A DNA stretch of 64,000 bases from Gammaproteobacteria bacterium (GTDB lineage Bacteria; Pseudomonadota; Gammaproteobacteria; Pseudomonadales; UBA5518): the NCBI GenBank assembly GCA_016718385.1, contig JADKDK010000002.1, positions 372,001-436,000 on the forward strand. Direction: 5' to 3'. The translations under genes were made by a program, and so were the position numbers. Below the pieces are notes generated by a model, which saw only the letters and a list, made by a program, of their open reading frames with translations, did no database searches and was not told where the DNA came from. The stretch's first letter is position 1. Each line of letters starts with the position of its first letter. This document shows positions 9,596 through 24,682 of this stretch, piece by piece.

Positions 9596-9665
9596 GCGAG
9601 CCGCGCATCGCCGGGCGAGCGCATGCGCGTGCGGTTCACGACAACCAGAAAATGGAGTGCCTGCG

Positions 9666-10073
9666 ATGGCGACGGTAGAACGCATCAATCCTCCCGGCCT
9701 GTTCGAGCTCGAAGGCTTTTCCCAGGTGGTGCTCGCCCGGGGCGGACGCACCGCCTACATCGCGGGCCAGGGGCCCTTCGATGCCGGCATGAACCTGATC
9801 GGGCGAGGTGATCTGCACGCCCAGACGGTGCAGGCCTTCCGCAACCTGCGCACCGCACTGCAAGCGCTCGGCGTCGGGCCGGATCGCGTGGTGTCGTCGA
9901 CGATGTACGTGGTCGGTCTCGATGAGGAGCGTAGCGCGACTTTCGTGCGTGCGATGAACGTGGCGCTCGACGGCGAACCATTCCCGCCGAACGCATCGAG
10001 CCTGATCGGCGTGGCGCGGCTGGGCCACCCCGAGATGCTGGTGGAGATCTCCGCGATCGCCGTGCTCGACTGA
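9666..10073 (+). CDS. RidA family enamine/imine deaminase-like protein
   Basis: A 135-residue protein matching the RidA/YjgF/UK114 family in size and motifs: AYIAGQGPFDA, TVQAFRNLRTALQALG, VSSTMYVV and LVEISAIAVLD at the end. These proteins are homotrimers that hydrolyse reactive enamine or imine intermediates of amino-acid metabolism. The start is supported by GGAG eight bases upstream of the ATG. It follows the MOSC gene by about 70 bases in the same direction, so co-transcription is possible. Confidence 0.85.
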   Translation: MATVERINPPGLFELEGFSQVVLARGGRTAYIAGQGPFDAGMNLIGRGDLHAQTVQAFRNLRTALQALGVGPDRVVSSTMYVVGLDEERSATFVRAMNVALDGEPFPPNASSLIGVARLGHPEMLVEISAIAVLD

Positions 10074-10142
10074 GCGCGCGGGGGGGCTCGGTTGGCTCCG
10101 CGGGCGTGCTCGCCTCTCCGCAGACGTGACATCCACACCGCG

Positions 10143-10170
10143 TTGACATTGCAAACGGAATATTTACACT
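10143..10170 (+). promoter_or_regulatory. Sigma-70-like promoter for the acylase gene
   Basis: A perfect -35 box TTGACA at 10143-10148 is followed after 16 bases by TACACT at 10165-10170 (four of six matches to TATAAT). It lies about 70 bases before the acylase start and in an AT-richer patch than its surroundings. This is a pattern call with no mapped start site. Confidence 0.5.
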
Positions 10171-10181
10171 CGGTCGTGTAA
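10164..10181. promoter_or_regulatory. Operator-like palindrome overlapping the acylase -10 region
   Basis: TTACAC-N6-GTGTAA forms a perfect 6+6 inverted repeat over 10164-10181 and overlaps the proposed -10 box, the position expected for a repressor. The dyad size suits a dimeric TetR- or GntR-type regulator. No such regulator gene lies beside it, so the protein that binds it is unknown. Confidence 0.45.
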
Positions 10182-10242
10182 TCGGCTCGATTAAAAACAA
10201 GGGCGGCGTGTCGCTGCCCGTCTAACTAACGAGGGCTATGCG

Positions 10243-12738
10243 ATGAGCAAATGGCACAGAGTTTCTGCAGCCAACGGCATTTCGGCGCCGAGGGCGTGTC
10301 GCGCGGTGGCAATGATGACCGCCGTCATAGGCTTGGCCACGGTATCCGGGGAAGCCCTGGCGGCTTCGATCGAGAAACAGATCAACCGGCAAGCGAGCTA
10401 TGAGGCAACGGTATACCGCACCGAAGGCGGTATACCCCATATCGTTGCGGCTGAGCACGGCAGCCTCGGTTTCGGTACCGGCTATGCAATGGCCGAAGAC
10501 ATCGTCTGCCTGCTGGCAGACCAGCGCTTCCTCACTTTTTCCGCCGAGCGTTCACGCTTCCTGGGTCCGCAGCAGGGCAACCTCGAAAGCGATTTCTTCT
10601 ACAAGCTCTTCATCGATCGCGGCGACGCCCTGGAGCCTGTGGATGCACGGCAGGCCGCCGTGTTCCGCGGCGCCGCGGCGGGCTACAACCGCTATCTGCG
10701 CGACACGGGCATCGACAACATCCCTGACGAGAGCTGCCGCGGCAAGCCCTGGGTGCGCGAGATCGACGCGGTCGACTGGCGACGAATTTCGCGCATGAAT
10801 TTCCTCCTGCCCTTCCTGCTGAACCAGATCGTGGCCGCAGCGCCGCCCACGGTGCTGGTGCAGGCCGACGAGTCGCCTGCCGAGCCGCCGGACTTCAGCA
10901 GGCTGCTTGCGGATGCACTCGACCCCGGAGGCGATTCGCTGATCGTGGACATCGGCAGCAACGGCCTCGGCATTGGCCGCCGGGCGACGGCAGACGGCAC
11001 CGGCATGCTGCTGATCAATCCGCACCAGCCCTGGACCGGGATCAGCCGCTTCTACGCCTTTCACCAGACGATTCCCGGCCAGATGAACATGCTCGGTGCG
11101 AACGTGATCGGGCGCCCGCAGGTCGCTTTCGGCACCTCGGAGCACGTGTCCTGGACCTCGACGGTGTCCACGGCGCCGCGCAACTCGATCTACATGCTGC
11201 GGTTGGTACCCGGAGAGCCGACGAAATACATCTTCGACGGCATGCCGCACGACATGATCGCCGAGACCGTCACGGTACAGGTGCCGGACGGCCAGGGCGG
11301 CTTGGAGAACCGCACACATACTTTCTACTCGACGCATTTCGGCGCCTTCCTGATGGGCGGTGCCTCGCCGTGGACCACGCAGATCGCGTTTGCGATTCGT
11401 CCCACGGTAGACGAGTGGCGCGGCGTGAATGCCCTGACAGAACAGTGGAAGGCGACGTCCGTGCGCGAACTGAAGGCCGTGCACGACAAGTACCAGTTTT
11501 CTCCGGCGAACATGATCGCTGCGGACTCTTCGGGTGAAACCTGGTACGCGGACCCCGGCCCCATCCCGAACCTCAGCGATGCTCAGCGCGCCAGCTGCGC
11601 CGTGGGCGGCGGAGCGCTGGACGGATCGCGTTCCGACTGCATGTGGAGCACGGATCCGGACTCCGCCGCGCCAGGAATCTTCGGACCGCGCAAGCTGCCC
11701 AACCTGTTTCGCACGGACTTCGTGCTCAACTCCAACGACAGTTACTGGCTGACGAACCCGCGCCAGCCGCTGAGCGGCTACGACAGCAGCCTGGGTTCCG
11801 TGGGCAGTGAGCGTTCCATGCGTACGCGGGCCGGCCTCACCCAGGTGCTCGAGCGGCTCTCCGGCGAGGATGGCCAGGCCGGCGAGGGCTTCACGCTCGA
11901 GCAACTGCAGGCGCTGATGTTCAGCAATCTCGCATATGCGGGAAAAATCCTGCGCGACGACCTGGTAACGCTGTGCGGGAACAATCCCTCCGTGACACTG
12001 TCCGGCGGGACCGCGGTCGATATTTCGCCGGCCTGCCCCGTGCTCGCGCAATGGGATCTGCATGACGATCTCGACAGCCGCGGCGCGCACCTGTTCCGCG
12101 AGTTCGCGGCCGCGAGCAGTGAGCGCAACTACCGTGTGCCCTTCGATCCGAGCGACCCGGTAAACACGCCGCGCGGCCTGGACACCGACAACAATCCGGC
12201 CGTGCTGCGCGCGCTGGCGACGGCCGTGAAGAAGCTGAACGACGCCGGTGTCCCGCTGGGCGCGCAACTCGGCGACATCCAGTACGTGGTACGCAATGAC
12301 GAGCGGATTCCGATGCACGGCGGAACCGGTCAGTCGGGGAACTTCAATATCGTCGTTGCACCGTTTTCAGCCAGTGCGGGTGCTTATCCGAACGTCACCA
12401 GCGGTGGCAGCTGGATCCAGGCTACCGAGTTCACCCGCGAGGGGCCGGTGAGTCGCGGCATCCTGAGCTATTCCCAGACACCCAATCCGGATTCGCCCCA
12501 CTACGCGGACCAGACCCGGATGTTCGCGGAGAAGCGCTGGCTCGAGCTGCCGTTCCGCGTCGAGGACGTCGCGGCGAAGGCCGTGGCGGAGACGCCGCTG
12601 CTCGAAGGTCAGGACAGCTGCAAACAGGGCGGTTGGCGGGACTTCGGCAATCCTGTCTTCGCCAACCTGGGGCAGTGTGTCACGTACTTCGAATCCCTGC
12701 GCCGGCAGCGGCTCGACGAGATACGGGGCAAGACCTAG
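10243..12738 (+). CDS. Secreted penicillin/N-acyl-homoserine lactone acylase family hydrolase
   Basis: An 831-residue N-terminal-nucleophile hydrolase precursor. Residues 1 to about 40 form a long signal peptide ending near GEALAA. An alpha-chain region with TGYAMAEDIVCLLADQ follows, then a linker, then Gly238-Ser239 in GSNGLGIG, where Ser239 would become the new N-terminus of the beta chain after autocleavage. LLINPHQPW and HVSWTSTVS follow, as in PvdQ/QuiP-type acylases. The family cleaves acyl amides such as AHL signals or beta-lactam side chains. The substrate here is open; QuiP-like members often act on acyl-homoserine lactones. GAGGG before the ATG supports the start, and a promoter with a palindromic operator lies upstream. 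Confidence 0.85.
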   Translation: MSKWHRVSAANGISAPRACRAVAMMTAVIGLATVSGEALAASIEKQINRQASYEATVYRTEGGIPHIVAAEHGSLGFGTGYAMAEDIVCLLADQRFLTFSAERSRFLGPQQGNLESDFFYKLFIDRGDALEPVDARQAAVFRGAAAGYNRYLRDTGIDNIPDESCRGKPWVREIDAVDWRRISRMNFLLPFLLNQIVAAAPPTVLVQADESPAEPPDFSRLLADALDPGGDSLIVDIGSNGLGIGRRATADGTGMLLINPHQPWTGISRFYAFHQTIPGQMNMLGANVIGRPQVAFGTSEHVSWTSTVSTAPRNSIYMLRLVPGEPTKYIFDGMPHDMIAETVTVQVPDGQGGLENRTHTFYSTHFGAFLMGGASPWTTQIAFAIRPTVDEWRGVNALTEQWKATSVRELKAVHDKYQFSPANMIAADSSGETWYADPGPIPNLSDAQRASCAVGGGALDGSRSDCMWSTDPDSAAPGIFGPRKLPNLFRTDFVLNSNDSYWLTNPRQPLSGYDSSLGSVGSERSMRTRAGLTQVLERLSGEDGQAGEGFTLEQLQALMFSNLAYAGKILRDDLVTLCGNNPSVTLSGGTAVDISPACPVLAQWDLHDDLDSRGAHLFREFAAASSERNYRVPFDPSDPVNTPRGLDTDNNPAVLRALATAVKKLNDAGVPLGAQLGDIQYVVRNDERIPMHGGTGQSGNFNIVVAPFSASAGAYPNVTSGGSWIQATEFTREGPVSRGILSYSQTPNPDSPHYADQTRMFAEKRWLELPFRVEDVAAKAVAETPLLEGQDSCKQGGWRDFGNPVFANLGQCVTYFESLRRQRLDEIRGKT

Positions 12739-12753
12739 GTCGAGGGCGAGTTC

Positions 12754-12776
12754 GCCGCCGGCCTGTGGCCGGCGGC
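12754..12776. terminator. GC-rich hairpin after the acylase gene
   Basis: GCCGCCGGCC and GGCCGGCGGC form a perfect 10-bp stem with a TGT loop, 16 bases after the acylase stop and between convergent genes. It lacks a T-tract, so it may act as a weak or factor-assisted terminator or as part of the adjoining repeat. Confidence 0.4.
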
Positions 12777-12778
12777 CC

Positions 12779-12832
12779 GTCGCCATTCATGCCGACCCAC
12801 GGGCACCCTTCGGCATGAATGCCGAGCTACAG
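12779..12832. repeat. REP-like palindrome pair
   Basis: GTCGCCATTCATGCCGAC at 12779-12796 is followed by CCACGGG, and an inverted copy TCGGCATGAATGCCGA lies at 12810-12825, followed by GCTACAG. The block ATGCCGACCCACGGG is identical to one at 8581-8595. It sits between the convergent acylase and gltD genes. Confidence 0.65.
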
Positions 12833-12844
12833 CGTGCGTCACAC

Positions 12845-14311
<1,467 letters not shown>

Positions 14312-14339
14312 GGTCCTTGTACTCCAGGCGAAGTGGTGG

Positions 14340-19017
<4,678 letters not shown>

Positions 19018-19138
19018 GACAGACCTCGCGTGCGGGAGGATGCGTTGGAGTCGGCAGCATACTCCACGCGCCCGGCAGGGCCAAGCAGATTAAATAGGGT
19101 CGGAGTGTATTTAAATCAACATGCACTGAACGCCAGAT

Positions 19139-19840
19139 TTATATGGGGACATGTTCATGCTTGCGCGGCCGCCCCCGCTTTGCCGGCACGAGCCGCCGCC
19201 CCGCCACCCCGTCCATCCGCTCCAGGAAACCGGTCGAACCCAGCGCCCAGCCGCGCAGGCAGGACGCCGTGATCTGCTGTACTTCGGCCGCCGCCACCGC
19301 TTGCCCGAGGAATTCCCGCCACGCCGCCTCGCGCTCGAAGGGCGTGTTGCCCAGCGACCAGAACAGCGCGTGATCGGTCAGCAGTGCATCGGTGGCCTGC
19401 CCGAGGTGGTGACGCGCGCTGGACCAGCGGAATGCCCCCGCTTCGGCGGCGATCCCGGCGCGCAGCGGGTTCAGCTCGATGTAGCGCATGCACCGCAGCA
19501 GCCAGGTTTCCGCCTCGATCAGGCCCGAGCGAAAGCGGCCCTCCCACAACGTACCGCTGCGCTGGTGGCGATGGTTGAACCAGCCCACGTAATTTCGTCC
19601 CAGCGCCTGCATCATGCGGCTCAAGCCCTCGGTCCCGGCGGGCGTGGCCAGCAGGTGCACGTGATCGTCCATCAATACGTAGGCATGCAGCGCGACCTTC
19701 GCCGCCACCGCCGCCTCGCGCAGGCAGTCGAGATAGCGCTCGCGGTCGGCGTCGTCGCGAAACAGCGCGGTGCGGTCGTTGCCGCGCTGGAACAGGTGGT
19801 GCGGGTGGCCGGCGACGGCCAGCCGTGACATGCGCGCCAT
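19139..19840 (-). CDS. REP-associated tyrosine transposase (RAYT, Y1/IS200-like)
   Basis: A 233-residue Y1-transposase-fold protein. It opens with the family signature MSRLAVAGHPHHLFQRGND and carries the HUH pair in DDHVHLLATP. GTLWEGRFRS and CMRYIELNPLRAGI follow, and the catalytic Tyr is probably the one in RYIELNP, as usual for RAYTs. RAYTs cut single-stranded REP hairpins and are domesticated rather than self-moving. The start is either 19840 or the ATG at 19831. The downstream minus-strand flank holds ACATGTCCCCATATAA, which includes the stop codon, and then ATACACTCCGACCCTATTT (19088-19106), a tail often seen after such genes. REP-like palindromes occur in at least six gaps of the window. 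Confidence 0.88.
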   Translation of the reverse strand: MARMSRLAVAGHPHHLFQRGNDRTALFRDDADRERYLDCLREAAVAAKVALHAYVLMDDHVHLLATPAGTEGLSRMMQALGRNYVGWFNHRHQRSGTLWEGRFRSGLIEAETWLLRCMRYIELNPLRAGIAAEAGAFRWSSARHHLGQATDALLTDHALFWSLGNTPFEREAAWREFLGQAVAAAEVQQITASCLRGWALGSTGFLERMDGVAGRRLVPAKRGRPRKHEHVPI

Positions 19841-20004
19841 ATGGGGTACGGATCCGCATCCAGAGAGGAGTGCCAGTATAGGCGCGGCGCGCGGCGCGCC
19901 GTCGAGATTGTAATCGGCGCCCCGGCGGTGTGAAATCGGCGCCTTGGCGATCCAGCCCAGTCGCCGCCAGCAATGGCCGCGGCACGAACCCGGAGACTAC
20001 CCGC

Positions 20005-20880
20005 ATGAGCGATGAAGGACTACTGCGCCTGCCCACCGCCGAGGAAGTCGAGGCCTTCTGGCGCGACGGCGTGGTCTGCCTGCGCGGCGTGCTCGACCCC
20101 GCTTGCGTGCTGGCGATGGCGCCCGCGGTGGAGCGGCTGATCCGCGAATCGCTGGGCACGACCATGGTCGACATGAGCGCCATGGGCGAGGAACTGGCCC
20201 GCGCCGGAGAGACCGTGCTGAGCGATGCGACCGCCTCCGGGGGGCGTTTCGTCTCGGGCATCGACCACTGGCGCGTGGATGCCGATTGCGCCCGCTTCGC
20301 GTGCCGCTCCGCCGTACCGGCCATCGTGGCACGACTGCTCGGCGCCTCGCGACTCAACCTCTGGGAGGACAGCATCCTGGTGAAGGAGCCCGGCACCCCC
20401 GAGCGCACCGCCTGGCACCAGGACCTGTCGTACTTCCACGTCAGCGGCGAACAGGTCTGCACCACCTGGATACCACTCGACCTCGCCGACGCCGAGACCG
20501 GCGCGATGCGCTTCGCGCGTGGCTCGCACCGCTGGGCAGACCTGTACCGGCCGAACATGTTCGTCTCCAACATGCCGATGGTCGGCACGGTGGGCGAGCA
20601 GGTGCCGGACATCGACGCCATGGCCGCGGCGGGCGCCGTGGAGCTGCTGCAGTTCGCGCTGGGTCCCGGCGACATGACGGTGCATCACGCGCGCACGCTG
20701 CACGCGGCGGGCGGCAACCGGAGCCGCGAGCGCCGTCGCCGCGCGATCAGCCTGCGCTATTGCGGCGATGACGCGCGCTACCACTTCCGACCGGGCGCAC
20801 CGCGCAAGCCGCATCACGACTTCGTGCAGGAGGGCGACGCGCTCGGCGGCCCCGATTGCCCGGAGGTCTGGCGGGCCTGA
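20005..20880 (+). CDS. Phytanoyl-CoA dioxygenase family protein (Fe(II)/2-oxoglutarate oxygenase)
   Basis: A 291-residue double-stranded beta-helix oxygenase. The HXD iron motif is in TAWHQDLSYF and the distal His in HHARTLHAAGGNRS, with arginines behind it suited to 2-oxoglutarate. The protein is similar in length to bacterial PhyH relatives, which hydroxylate varied small molecules. The ATG at 20005 is preferred over the longer frame because CGGAG stands nine bases before it. It is followed 66 bases later by the CopD-like gene. The substrate is unknown. Confidence 0.85.
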   Translation: MSDEGLLRLPTAEEVEAFWRDGVVCLRGVLDPACVLAMAPAVERLIRESLGTTMVDMSAMGEELARAGETVLSDATASGGRFVSGIDHWRVDADCARFACRSAVPAIVARLLGASRLNLWEDSILVKEPGTPERTAWHQDLSYFHVSGEQVCTTWIPLDLADAETGAMRFARGSHRWADLYRPNMFVSNMPMVGTVGEQVPDIDAMAAAGAVELLQFALGPGDMTVHHARTLHAAGGNRSRERRRRAISLRYCGDDARYHFRPGAPRKPHHDFVQEGDALGGPDCPEVWRA

Positions 20881-20945
20881 AGTCCGATGGCGCGGCGGCA
20901 GCGACTGCGCTATGGTCGCCCCATCTGTGTGCCGCGGACTTCGCC

Positions 20946-21386
20946 ATGACCGCCCTGCTCGTGATCCTCCATGTGCTCGGGGCCACCGTCTGGACCGGCG
21001 GCCACCTCGTGCTCGCGCTGGCGGTGCTGCCGCGCGTGCTGCGCGAGCGCGCACCTGCCGAGTTGCTGCGCTTCGAGTCGGGCTTCGAGAAGATCGGCAT
21101 CCCGGCGCTGCTGCTGCAGGTGCTCACCGGCGTGCTGCTCGCCGCGCGGATGCTGGCGCCGGCGCACTGGCTCGATCTCGACAACCCGGTGGCGCGCCTG
21201 GTCTGCATCAAGCTCGGACTGCTCGCGCTGACGGCACTGCTGGCGGTGGACGCGCGGCTGCGCATCATCCCGCGGCTCAACGAGTCGAACCTGCGCGCGC
21301 TCGCGTGGCATATCGTGCCCGTCACGCTGATCGCGGTGCTGTTCGTGATCACGGGCGTGGGCTTTCGCTTCGGCTGGCTGGCGTGA
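20946..21386 (+). CDS. CopD-like copper resistance / DUF2269-type membrane protein
   Basis: A 146-residue protein with four membrane segments. It starts MTALLVILHVLGATVWTGGH, with the conserved His of CopD-type proteins in the first helix and WTGGH at its end. HIVPVTLIAVLFVITGVGFRFGW closes the fourth helix. CopD-family proteins are linked with copper uptake or handling in the inner membrane. The start was placed at the internal ATG because the longer frame adds a hydrophilic tail that overlaps the upstream gene. Confidence 0.75.
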   Translation: MTALLVILHVLGATVWTGGHLVLALAVLPRVLRERAPAELLRFESGFEKIGIPALLLQVLTGVLLAARMLAPAHWLDLDNPVARLVCIKLGLLALTALLAVDARLRIIPRLNESNLRALAWHIVPVTLIAVLFVITGVGFRFGWLA

Positions 21387-21496
21387 GCGCGAACTGGGTG
21401 CCGATCGGGCCACCACGGGTGCAAAGACCGCACGAAACGCGTAGGCTTTGCCCCGCCGTGTGACCGCATGGCGCGCTCCAGAGGAATCCTGTTTTC

Positions 21497-23359
21497 ATGT
21501 CCGGCGACAACAAGCCCGTAGCGTCCCTCACCCTTGGCGCCATGGGCGTGGTTTACGGCGACATCGGCACCAGTCCGCTGTACGCCTTCAAGGAATGCTT
21601 CCACGAAGCGCACGGGCTGGAGCCCGGACGCGCCGAGATCTTCGGCGTGCTGTCGCTGATCTTCTGGTCGGTCATGCTGGTCGTGACGCTGAAATACGTG
21701 ATCTTCATGATGCGTGCCGACAATCGCGGCGAAGGCGGCACGCTGTCACTGCTGACGCTGGCGACAAAGGCCACGCGCAGTCCGCGCCTCTCCGCGCTGC
21801 TGGCGATACTCGGCATCTTTGCCGCCGCGCTCTTCTATGGCGACAGCATGCTCACGCCCGCGATCTCGGTGCTCAGCGCCGTCGAGGGCTTGGGACTGGT
21901 CGCGCCCGCGCTCGGCCATTCCGTGGTCCCGGTAACGCTGGCCATCATCTGCGCCCTGTTCATGATCCAGCGTCACGGCACCGCTTCCGTCGGCACCTTT
22001 TTCGGGCCGGTGATGTCGGTGTGGTTTGCCGTCCTCGCCGGGCTCGGCGTATGGCACATCGCGCAGGCACCGGAGATCCTCGCCGCGCTGAATCCCATGC
22101 ACGCGGTGCACCTGTTCCAGCAGCACCGGCTGGTCGCCTACATCGCGCTCGGCTCGGTGGTGCTGTCGCTCACCGGAGCCGAAGCCCTGTACGCCGACAT
22201 GGGCCATTTCGGCAAGCGTCCGATCCGCATCGCGTGGACCGCGTTCGTTTCGCCGGCACTGGTGCTCAACTACTTCGGGCAGGGCGCGCTGGTGTTGCGC
22301 GACCCCGCGCTGGTGGAGAATCCGCTTTACCGGATGGTGCCTGCCGCCGCGCTGCTGCCGCTGATCGTGCTTGCCGCGCTGGCGACCGTGATTGCCTCGC
22401 AGGCGGTGATATCGGGCGCATTCTCGGTGACACGGCAGGCCTTCCAGCTGAAGTTGCTGCCGCGCATCGCCACGATCCACACCTCCGCATCCGAAGAAGG
22501 CCAGATCTACATCCCGTTCATCAACTGGAGTCTGTTCATCGCCGTGGTCGCGCTGGTGCTCGGGTTCCGCAGTTCCAGCGCCCTCGCCGCGGCCTATGGC
22601 GTGGCGGTCACGGGCACCATGCTGATCGACTCGCTGCTGCTCGCCGTGGTGATGCTGCTGACGTGGTCGTGGAACCGCGCGCTGACCGCGGCCTGCGCCG
22701 CCCTGTTCATCGTGGTCGATCTCGCCTTCTTCACCTCGAACGCGCTGAAGATCCCGCATGGCGGCTGGTTCCCGCTGGTGATCGCCGTGGTGATCTTCAC
22801 GCTGCTGACGACCTGGCGCACCGGTCGCCGGCTGCTGATCGCGCAGTTGCGCGAAGCGGCGCTTCCCGTCGAGCTGTTCCTGCACGGCTTGCGCGACGTG
22901 CCGCGGGTCCCCGGAACCGCGGTGTTCCTCACCAGCAATGCCGAAGGCGCACCGCCTGCGCTGCTGCACAACCTCAAGCACAACAAGGTGGTGCACGAAT
23001 CGGTGATCCTGGTGACCGTGCACACGGTCGACTACCCCAATACACAAGGCTCGGAGCGCCTGGTGCTGAGCGAGCTCGGCCAGGGCTTCCATCGCGCGGA
23101 AATGTACTTCGGCTATCGCGACGACCAGAACGTGCCGCAAACACTGGCGGAGCTCGCACCCGCCACGCTGCCGCTCGACCCCATGCAGACCTCGTACTTC
23201 CTGAGCCGCGAGACCCTGTTGCCCGCGCGCAGGCCCGGCATGCTGCTGTGGCGCGAGCACCTGTTCGCGTGGATGGTCCGCAACGCCGCAACGCCGTTGC
23301 GCACCTTCCATCTGCCGCCGAACCGCGTCGTGGAACTGGGGCAGCAGATCACGATCTGA
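21497..23359 (+). CDS. kup: Kup low-affinity potassium uptake protein
   Basis: A 620-residue KUP/HAK/KT transporter. The opening ALGVVYGDIGTSPLYAFKE pattern is present as LGAMGVVYGDIGTSPLYAF, followed by about twelve membrane helices with GGTLSLLTLA, FYGDSMLTPAISVLSAVEG and TGAEALYADMGHFG. A hydrophilic C-terminal domain of about 170 residues follows (RVPGTAVFLTSNAEGAPPALLHN). These transporters take up K+ with H+ through the inner membrane. The gene is monocistronic or read with the creatininase gene 47 bases downstream. AGAGGAATCC upstream serves as ribosome site. Confidence 0.95.
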   Translation: MSGDNKPVASLTLGAMGVVYGDIGTSPLYAFKECFHEAHGLEPGRAEIFGVLSLIFWSVMLVVTLKYVIFMMRADNRGEGGTLSLLTLATKATRSPRLSALLAILGIFAAALFYGDSMLTPAISVLSAVEGLGLVAPALGHSVVPVTLAIICALFMIQRHGTASVGTFFGPVMSVWFAVLAGLGVWHIAQAPEILAALNPMHAVHLFQQHRLVAYIALGSVVLSLTGAEALYADMGHFGKRPIRIAWTAFVSPALVLNYFGQGALVLRDPALVENPLYRMVPAAALLPLIVLAALATVIASQAVISGAFSVTRQAFQLKLLPRIATIHTSASEEGQIYIPFINWSLFIAVVALVLGFRSSSALAAAYGVAVTGTMLIDSLLLAVVMLLTWSWNRALTAACAALFIVVDLAFFTSNALKIPHGGWFPLVIAVVIFTLLTTWRTGRRLLIAQLREAALPVELFLHGLRDVPRVPGTAVFLTSNAEGAPPALLHNLKHNKVVHESVILVTVHTVDYPNTQGSERLVLSELGQGFHRAEMYFGYRDDQNVPQTLAELAPATLPLDPMQTSYFLSRETLLPARRPGMLLWREHLFAWMVRNAATPLRTFHLPPNRVVELGQQITI

Positions 23360-23406
23360 GTACGGCAACGCTTGCGCCGACTCAGCCGAACCCGGACGAT
23401 TGCCCG

Positions 23407-24153
23407 ATGCAACTCCATCTCCAGACCTGGCCCGCGATCGAGCACTATCTGCGCGACAACCGCACCGTCATCATGCCGATCGGCTCCACCGAGCAGCACG
23501 GCCCGAACGGCCTGCTCGGCACCGATGCGATCACCGCCGAGGCTGTGGCGCGCGGCGTGGGAGAGGCGACCGGGACGCTCGTAGCGCCGGTCATCGCGGT
23601 CGGCATGGCGCAGCATCACCTCGCGTTCCCCGGCTCGATGGCGCTGCGCCCGGGCACTCTCATCGCGGTGATCCGCGACTGCGTCGAGAGCCTGGCGCTG
23701 CACGGTTTCGAGCGCTTCTTCTTCATCAATGGCCACGGCGGCAACGTCGCCTCTACGACGGCCGCCTTCTCGGAGATCTACGCCGCGGCCAGCTTTGGCG
23801 GCGGCGCAGGCACCCGGCTGCGCTGCACGCTGAGGAACTGGTATGAAACGCCGGGTGTGGCCGCGCTGTCCAGGGAGCTCTACGGCGAGCAGGAAGGCAG
23901 CCACGCCACGCCCTCGGAAGTGGCGCTGACCTGGTACCTGCATCCGGACCGCGCCATGCCCATGAACCTCGATCCGCCGGTAGCTCCCCGAGGCTCCTTC
24001 ACCGACGCCGCCGATCTGCGCCGCAACTTCCCCGACGGCCGCATCGGCTCCAACCCCGGTCTCGCGACGATCGAGCACGGCAAGCGCATCTATGACGCCG
24101 CCGTGCACGACCTCAGCCGGGAATTACGCCGCTGGACTTGCCCCTCTTCCTGA
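23407..24153 (+). CDS. Creatininase family amidohydrolase
   Basis: A 248-residue protein with the creatininase metal motifs: PIGSTEQHGPNGLLGTD (Glu, His and Asp ligands), HHLAFPGS, FFINGHGGN and EGSHATPSE. Family members hydrolyse cyclic amides or formamides, as in creatinine, mycofactocin precursor or FAPy substrates, with two bound metal ions. The ATG follows the kup stop by 47 bases. No mycofactocin or riboflavin genes are beside it, so the substrate remains open. Confidence 0.85.
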   Translation: MQLHLQTWPAIEHYLRDNRTVIMPIGSTEQHGPNGLLGTDAITAEAVARGVGEATGTLVAPVIAVGMAQHHLAFPGSMALRPGTLIAVIRDCVESLALHGFERFFFINGHGGNVASTTAAFSEIYAAASFGGGAGTRLRCTLRNWYETPGVAALSRELYGEQEGSHATPSEVALTWYLHPDRAMPMNLDPPVAPRGSFTDAADLRRNFPDGRIGSNPGLATIEHGKRIYDAAVHDLSRELRRWTCPSS

Positions 24154-24199
24154 AAAACGCACGCAGGGATTCGATCCTGATCAATTGCTGACAATCGGA

Positions 24200-24325
24200 T
24201 CATTCGTCGGGCGAGCAGCGGGCGTGGGCCTGGCGTGCGAGCGTTTCGTCGCGCGCGACGATGCCGAGCGCGATGCCGACACCGGCCACCAGCATGCCGA
24301 CCAGCATGATAAACAGCGTTTGCAT
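24200..24325 (-). CDS. 41-residue single-pass membrane protein
   Basis: A short minus-strand frame codes MQTLFIMLVGMLVAGVGIAL and then a charged tail (IVARDETLARQAHARCSPDE). The first 24 residues form one clear transmembrane helix, and the tail holds one cysteine. GGGGAGG lies six bases before the ATG, a near-ideal Shine-Dalgarno, which is the main reason to call this real. It lies between the creatininase gene and the acyl-CoA dehydrogenase pair, with 357 bases of apparent leader before it. No family is recognised. Comparable small proteins assist larger membrane complexes, but that is only analogy. Confidence 0.6.
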   Translation of the reverse strand: MQTLFIMLVGMLVAGVGIALGIVARDETLARQAHARCSPDE

Positions 24326-24682
24326 GAACTACCTCCCCGATTTCCACGCATTGCCGGGGCAACACCCGCGACACCATCCGCGACGCATCAGTGGCCATTC
24401 CATGGCCTTCGGTAACACGCAATCCCCGGCAGCGCGCCCCTTGCCCCGCATCCTTGCGCAGCCGGATACGCCAACGGTGGCGGGATGGATCAGCGCGGCG
24501 CGCGGCGCGCGCTCGACCGAGCGGCTGTGCTGCCCGCTGTTGGCTTGCGGGGCCTTGCGCCGCAGGACGCGGCGCAGAGCTACAGGGACGTACTCGTGCG
24601 TGCCCCGCAGGACAATGGCGGGCAGCACAGCCGGCGACGCACCAGGCCGCCCGCGAGCAACCTGATGGGCTTGCGCCCCCCT
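24326..24682. other. Gene-free stretch upstream of the small membrane protein
   Basis: This stretch of 357 bases lies between the acyl-CoA dehydrogenase end and the start of the 41-residue gene. It has open frames on both strands, but their translations are Arg/Cys-rich without a ribosome site or family signature, as expected for shadow frames of GC-rich DNA. It presumably holds the promoter of the small gene; no convincing box or hairpin was found. Confidence 0.4.

Noticed and set aside
24329..24628. A 99-residue minus-strand frame upstream of the small membrane protein
   Set aside because: Arg- and Cys-rich composition, no ribosome site and no recognisable motif.
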